Assembly (NCBI RefSeq): GCF_028769735.1
Contig: NC_088172.1
Span: forward strand, 36,081,897 to 36,145,896
Reading direction: 5' to 3'
DNA: 64,000 nucleotides
Source: Zonotrichia leucophrys gambelii
Lineage: Eukaryota; Chordata; Aves; Passeriformes; Passerellidae
Each line of letters begins with the position of its first letter. Position 1 is the first letter of the stretch. The notes below the pieces were generated by a model, which was not told the DNA's origin, made no database searches, and was given only the letters and a program-made list of their open reading frames with translations. This document shows, piece after piece, positions 58,470 to 64,000 of the stretch. A program made the position numbers and the translations under genes.

Positions 58470-58980
58470 TAATCAATGGATTTAGGGTGGAAGAGACCAC
58501 TGGAGGTCTTATAGTTCAAGCCCCCACTTAAAGCAAGGTGCGCCTCAAAGTTGTGTTAGGGGGGTGTGATCTTGCCCAATATAGCCTGAAAATATCCCAA
58601 GGATGTGGCTTCCACAGGCTCTCTGGGCAACCTGTTCCAGGACTTAACCACGCTGGTGGTGAAAACTTAGCTTGGTTGGGTTTTCCCTTGATGTAACCTC
58701 TGACCTTTGCATCTTGTCCTCTGTCTGTGCACTTCTGGGAAGGATCTGGCTTTCTCTTCAATAACCAACCCCATTAGGAAGTGCAATCTGCAGTCAGGTC
58801 CTGCCCTTAATCTTTCCCAGACTAAACAAACATACTTTCATTACCCCTCTGTGTTATGTGCTCCAGTCCTCTAATCATCTTGGTGGTCCTTTTGGTGAAC
58901 TCCCTTCGGTTTTTCAGCATCTCTGTCTGACTGGGATTTCCGTGAGTGCTGGGGAGATAGGAATCATCAGTCCCTTGGCT
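58470..58980 (-). mobile_element. CR1 LINE fragment, about 510 bp
   Basis: Reverse CR1: GGTGGAAGAGACCACTGGAG, AGTTCAAGCCCCCACTTAAA, GGCTCTCTGGGCAACCTGTT, TTGATGTAACCTCTGACC, CCAGTCCTCTAATCATCTTG, GTGGTCCTTTTGGTGAACTC. It is more diverged than the shorter tails, so an older subfamily is likely. Confidence 0.9.
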
Positions 58981-61280
58981 GCTGAAGTGAGGAGGATTTC
59001 AGCACATTAGTATGTCTCTAAGTGCTTTCCTGGAGCTGGAACAAAGCTGTAACCACAGAGGTTTTGAAGTTACTCAGGGTCTTGTTCAGCTGGGTTTTGA
59101 GCAACACCAAGAACAGAGATTATACAAATTCATGGCAAAAGGATCTGGGATAGCTCACAAATTGTTCTTGGGAGGTGACTGCTTCTCATTGTTGACTTTA
59201 AAAAGATGCAAACAATGATAGTCCGGATTTTGATGTAAATTTAAATGCCCTATTATGAGGTTGATGCCTGCAAGATAATGTCCTTACACAGTCTGTCTCA
59301 GCTTAGATCTGCTCCTGTAGCTGTGGGTGGAGAGTCAGGTGTGAGCAGGGCAGAGCAGCTATGCTCTCCTCTGCTCATTGGTGTGGGAGTTTGGGTTTGA
59401 AGGAGGATGTTTTATGGATATTGTAGTGGTAAATTTGTTCAGTAGTCCAAACAGGGAAGGCAGAAGTGGCTAAACTTTGTATCAACCACATTAGAACTGG
59501 GTAAATTCCTATTTCCTGCATTTACTCCAGTTTTCAGATGAGTAGATGTTTCACCTGGTGACTGAAACGTTCTCAGATATGATTTTGAGGAGTGTGATGT
59601 GGTGCTAAAATATGGGGATTTTTGTGGTTTTTAAAGCTCCAAGTCACCTGAAAACATCAAACAGGGTTTGAGTCAATATTACCCTTCTCAGTGATGGGCA
59701 TATGAAGCAGTTAAAAAGCTTCCAGCTCACACAAGTCTTCCTTCTACCTTTGGAAGGATTGCTATGGATCAGCTACCTCCAGCCCTTTTTGGGAAGACTG
59801 TGCCCTTCAATCTTCCTTTGATATTTTGATTGAGAACTAGGTGAAGGGTTGGAGTGACCATGAGAACCTGATAATAGCCATATGCCCTGTCTGCACTGAG
59901 AGCTGCTTCAAATATTTATAAAACCCTGTCCCCTTCTGCCTCATCTGAAAAACATCTTGATAGCCAGGCAGGCTCAAGCCTGAATGAAGAGCAATTCAAT
60001 TGCACTCGTGTTAGGTCTAGTGCTGTAATAGAAGGAAACAGACTTTAAAACTCTTCCAACCAGCCCTTCTGCCTGGGCTGGACAGGTTGTTGAAAGGCTC
60101 TTTGTATTACTGTTGGTTTTGGAAATCCCTGGATCACAGAGCTGTATGTGAGGCTCTGAGCAGCAGATCAATCTATTTTAGCTGTTGTTCCCAGATGGGA
60201 AGTATCCCAGTAACCTACCATTTTTTCCTTTTCCTGTGGGGAACAAGAGCTGCTAGGAGGAATTATTTCAGTCTTGTGAGATCTTAGAGTCACTAAGATC
60301 TAAAAGCTGCTTTTTGGAATTGTTAATTTGTGTTTGGCAATTATTCCTTGCTGTCCTACTCTTTGCAGTCCTGAGGAAGGTTTCCATCCCACCTAAATGC
60401 TCTGTTTTTCTTTGGAGAATAATTCTGCTTGACCCCTATGACTTTAAAAACAATATATAGAAGGTTTTTGGTGCTTTCCCTCACACCTTAGCCAAGATAT
60501 AGCAGTTCTGTTGTTTCTCAGTGCACAGAAAGTAATGTCTACACTGAAATTGTATCCAAGAAGTTTCTCTCCTTGTTATGGTGCATGTTGTGGAAACCCA
60601 AGATTTGTGCCCTTGGTTTATCCTCTGAGAGGGACAGTTCTGCTCCACAGAACCTGAGGCATTCTGCCAATTCCCCACTGTTGTTTTCATCCCCTGACCT
60701 TTCTCCTGGCTAAACCCCCTCCCACCTCAGGGGTGAGAGGCAGTGGAAGGAAGATGGAGTTACAGCTGCCTAGACATTTGGCCGTTTTGTCTTTTGTACA
60801 TCACTTTGTGGCTGACAGGACGTTATTTTTTTCTTCAGAAAATGCCTTGCATGCTAATCTCTGTGCATTAGCTGATCACAACATAAATGCTTGTCCATTA
60901 TTCCAGTGCCTTCCTGTGTGTCTTTCATCTCCATGCTCTCCAGCATTCTCCTGTTTCACTTTTTCCCCTCTTTTGTCATTAACTCTGCTTAATACAATCC
61001 ACCTCAGTACCACAACTCCAGGCTACAGAAACAGGGACAGATACTGTAATCAGATTGATGGACTCAGTTAATAAACCCATTATTAACTGAATTAACTATT
61101 ATTAACCTGATTCTGAAGTGCTCTGCAAAATCCAGGCTTCATGGGACTGTGACAATGATGTCCCTTTCCACTATTTATTTATCTGCTAATAATAGAGGCC
61201 TATTGACTTTTCTGCTGTACTAAAAGTTAACTAGTATTCTCCAGCTTATTTCCAGAGAATTCAACTATTGCTGTTGTTCT
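58981..61280. other. Intergenic DNA, no gene seen
   Basis: No repeat family or exon recognised. Confidence 0.55.
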
Positions 61281-61334
61281 AATTATTATTATTATTATTC
61301 TTATTATTATTATTCTTATTATTATTATTATTAT
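61281..61334. repeat. (ATT)n trinucleotide microsatellite
   Basis: About 18 ATT units with two CTT interruptions. Confidence 0.95.
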
Positions 61335-62914
61335 AGCTCTTTTACATTCTGATATTTTGGGTAGCTTGAGAGCAAAACTCAGTGCAAAGTAGGCTTGGGG
61401 TTTCTCTGTCCTTACTTCTTCTGAGTCTGCCATGCACATTTCTGTATCTCAGGTCGTGGGCTCTCTGTATAGGCACTGCAGAGATGGATGCATTCTTACA
61501 TCATGCAAGAGCAGCTGTACCAGCCTGAACTGAAGGAACATCATAACCATTCTGTTCTAGTGTCTGACCTGCCTCACAGCTCAAGGACTTCATAAATCCA
61601 GAGCTGTATGTGAACTCATTGGTTCTTGATGGGTTTTTCTTCCATTCATGGATGTTTTGGTGCTTTTGGTCCTTGTGAATGTTTGAGACCAGCAGAAGTG
61701 CAGTGGCAACAAATGCCACAGTTCAGCTTCTCAGGTGGTAAGAAAATCCCCCCTTGTGTTTAATCAAACTTTTTTATCTAAATTGAAAGAAACAGCACTT
61801 TCAATCCCTTCATCTCCCTTCCTCACTTCCACATTCTGTGTGGTCTCTCACCTCCCAGTTGCCTGTCTTCCAGGTAGAAGAGGGTTAGTTGCAGTTTAAC
61901 ACCTTTCTCTTAAATGTCTCTGAATTCTCTGCATGATTTCTGAGTGGGGAGAGGGATGGGAGGTAGATCTAGTAATGCAGACACTCTTCTGGGTATGAAT
62001 ATGGAATGGTTATACAGTGACACCATGGTGCTTTCTGCATTGCCTTCTATTCCTTCCTAACAATTCCTAGGTTTTTTCCCCTCTGTTACTAATGAGTATT
62101 GGTTTTTATATTTTCACAGAACTTTGACTACTCCAAGACTCCTATCATGTGTTCCTTTGTTTTACTTACATTGTCTTTTATTTGGGATTTTTGACTAAAC
62201 TTCAGTACCTGCAGTAAACTTGGCAGAATTTTCACTGTGTGACACTTCAGACCTGGGTCAGGTGTGTGCTTTAGCATGAGACATTACAGGAATGCCTGCC
62301 TGATTTTTCTCCATTTTGCTGAGAGATTGCTTGTGGTGATCCAGGAAGGCATGTGTTGAGATTTGGAGACAGAACTTCAGGAGGAGTAGTCAAGCAGGCT
62401 ACAAGGGAATGCTGTTGGTTGTGAAACATCTGGACACTAAGTCATTATGTAAAACTCATAACAAATTTTTCAGATTTCATTATCTAAAACTGTTCCTTTA
62501 ACTCTCTCCATGTTTGCATCAGAATAAATCTAATTAATAAACACAGATGTGAAGACTAAACAAATCCTGAAAGGTGGTGTTACAGTGCTTACTCAGCAGT
62601 CAGAGTGCCAAGTGCCATTTCCATTGTCTGGAGCAGCAGTTTGCTTGAGTGATAACATTGTTTATAAAGGTCAGTGATGCTGCTTGTGCAGGAGATGTAC
62701 CTGGGAGGGCCTTTTCTTGCTTCCCTACTGTTGCAGGACAATTCAAGTATAACTAATAGGCATCTCTGTGTGAGCAGAGCTGAGATGATGCTGAAATGCA
62801 CCTGGGGTCATAACAAACAGAATTTCTACTCTGAATAAAGTTGTTTTTTTTCCAAGCTGTTTTAAAGGAGACTGGGGCTTGTCAATTCATCCTGAGAAGT
62901 GATTATATCACGGA
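61335..62914. other. Intergenic DNA, no gene seen
   Basis: No repeat family or exon recognised. Confidence 0.55.
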
Positions 62915-63790
62915 ATGACTGAGGCTGGAAAATCATAGAATCATACAATTATTTAGTTAAAAAAGATGTCTAGATCATCTTGTCCAGCCTATCTGCTTAG
63001 AGCAGGGTCACCCACAGCAGCTTGTTCAGAGCTCTCTCTAGTTGGATTTTGAATATCTGGAAGCTTGGAGACTCCACAATGCCTCTGGACAACCTACTCC
63101 AGAGTTTGATCACTCTCACAATTACACATACATGTTTAAATGGAATATCCTGCAATTGATTTTGTTCCCACAGCTTCTTGTTCATTCACTGGATACCAGT
63201 GAGAATACCAATCTGGCTCTGTGTTCTTTACTCCCTTGTCCCATCAGTTATTTATAGACATTGACAAGATCCCCCTGAACCTTCTCTTGCCCAGTCTAAG
63301 CAGTCCCAGCTTTCTCAGCCTCTCGTTATGTAACAGATGCTCCATGCCTTGAGCTTTGTGGCCCTTTGATGGACTCATATCAGTGTCAGGGTTTTTTTTG
63401 CACAGGGGAACTCAGAACTGGGCACAACACTCCAGCTGGCTCTCACCAGTGCTGAGGGGCAGGCTTTCCTCTCCTGACCTGCTGCTGATGCTCCTCCCAA
63501 AGGCTGGCTTTGCTGTGAGGCCCATTACTGGCTCATGGTCACCTTGGCATCTGCCAGGACACCCTGGTTCTTTTCTACCAAGCTGCTTTTCAGCCTGTTG
63601 TTCCCCAACATGATGCACAGGGATATTCCTCCCTAAGAGCAGTCTTGAGATTTCCCTTTAGTTAAAATTAATGAGATTCCTGTTCGCTCATTTCTTCAGA
63701 CTGTCAGAATTCCCTCTGAATGATGGAACAACCATCTGGTTTCTCAACTGCTCCTTCCTGTTCTGTGTCATCTGCAAGTATGCAGATGCC
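62915..63790 (-). mobile_element. CR1 LINE fragment, about 880 bp
   Basis: Reverse CR1 from its 3' end (GGAATGACTGAGGCTGGAAA, ATCATAGAATCATACAATTA, AGATCATCTTGTCCAGCCTA) through ACAACCTACTCCAGAGTTTG, GACAAGATCCCCCTGAACCT, CCAGCTTTCTCAGCCTCTCG, CTGGGCACAACACTCCAGCT and into ORF2-side text such as CAGAATTCCCTCTGAATGAT and TTCTGTGTCATCTGCAAGTA. With the 50-kb copy, one of the two longest CR1 fragments in the window. Confidence 0.92.
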
Positions 63791-64000
63791 ATGCACAGGT
63801 TCAGAGGTGTTCCTTAATGTTAGAAAGCATAACATTTACCTCAAAAGAAGAAAACCTGGGTGCAGGTGCCTGTCCTGACCTAAACCAGGATAATGGAGGA
63901 GGGAATATTCTTCAATCTAAGGTGTCTGAAGAGAAACAAACTCAAACAAACAAAACCCAAAAACACCAAATCACCTTTTCTGGGGAGGGATGATGTGTCT
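63791..64000. other. Right edge, no gene seen
   Basis: AAACAAACAAAACCCAAAAACACC low complexity at about 63,940-63,970. Nothing else is recognised. Confidence 0.5.

Noticed and set aside
58470..58980. Minus-strand frame at 58,528-58,761 as a gene
   Set aside because: It is CR1 3' sequence in reverse orientation.
62997..63618. Short frames on both strands near the right edge
   Set aside because: All fall within the minus-strand CR1 copy.
1..64000. tRNA, rRNA, CRISPR arrays, bacterial operon signals
   Set aside because: No tRNA A/B box pairs with a foldable cloverleaf, no rRNA text and no regularly spaced repeats were seen; the window is vertebrate nuclear DNA.

Overview
The window looks like nuclear DNA from a bird, most probably a songbird. 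CR1 LINE fragments occur in both orientations, and there are two avian-type solo LTRs with target-site duplications. Introns are short, a CpG island marks a housekeeping promoter, and most of the sequence is non-coding and moderately AT-rich. Nearly all the open frames are under 100 codons and lack family resemblance, as expected of vertebrate intergenic DNA.

Region 1 (1-7.6 kb) holds two convergent genes. The last two coding exons of GCFC2 (97-666, + strand) run into the window from the left. They are followed by a 3' UTR with a poly(A) signal near 1323. MRPL19 (mitochondrial ribosomal protein bL19m) is complete on the - strand: six coding exons between 7115 and 2124, a 273-residue product, and a poly(A) signal at 2019-2024. 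All splice junctions fit GT-AG and the phases join cleanly. Its promoter is the CpG island around 6.89-7.56 kb. A solo LTR sits 35 bp past the splice donor of MRPL19 exon 4, and a CR1 tail lies about 100 bp upstream of its start codon. The GCFC2/MRPL19 pair matches the order in the human genome (2p12), where EVA1A lies on the other side of MRPL19 and is transcribed away from it.

Region 2 (7.6-64 kb) has no confidently recognised protein-coding gene. By synteny it should be the MRPL19-EVA1A interval, perhaps with 5' non-coding exons of EVA1A. I did not find the EVA1A coding exon. The interval holds about eleven CR1 copies beyond the MRPL19 promoter, including an RT-bearing fragment at 49.8-50.8 kb and a long minus-strand one at 62.9-63.8 kb. 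It also holds a second solo LTR (29,978-30,509), a few MIR-like SINE relics, microsatellites, short tandem duplications and homopolymer tracts.

Three places stand out. (a) A CpG-rich block at 20.3-20.85 kb is followed by a phase-matched two-exon reading frame for a small, signal-peptide-like, cysteine-containing protein (20,664-23,203). (b) Nine CpGs are packed into 36 bp at 31,185-31,220. (c) Frames at 14.8-16.25 kb carry faint reverse-transcriptase-like motifs. All three are hypotheses; only GCFC2, MRPL19 and the repeats are firm.
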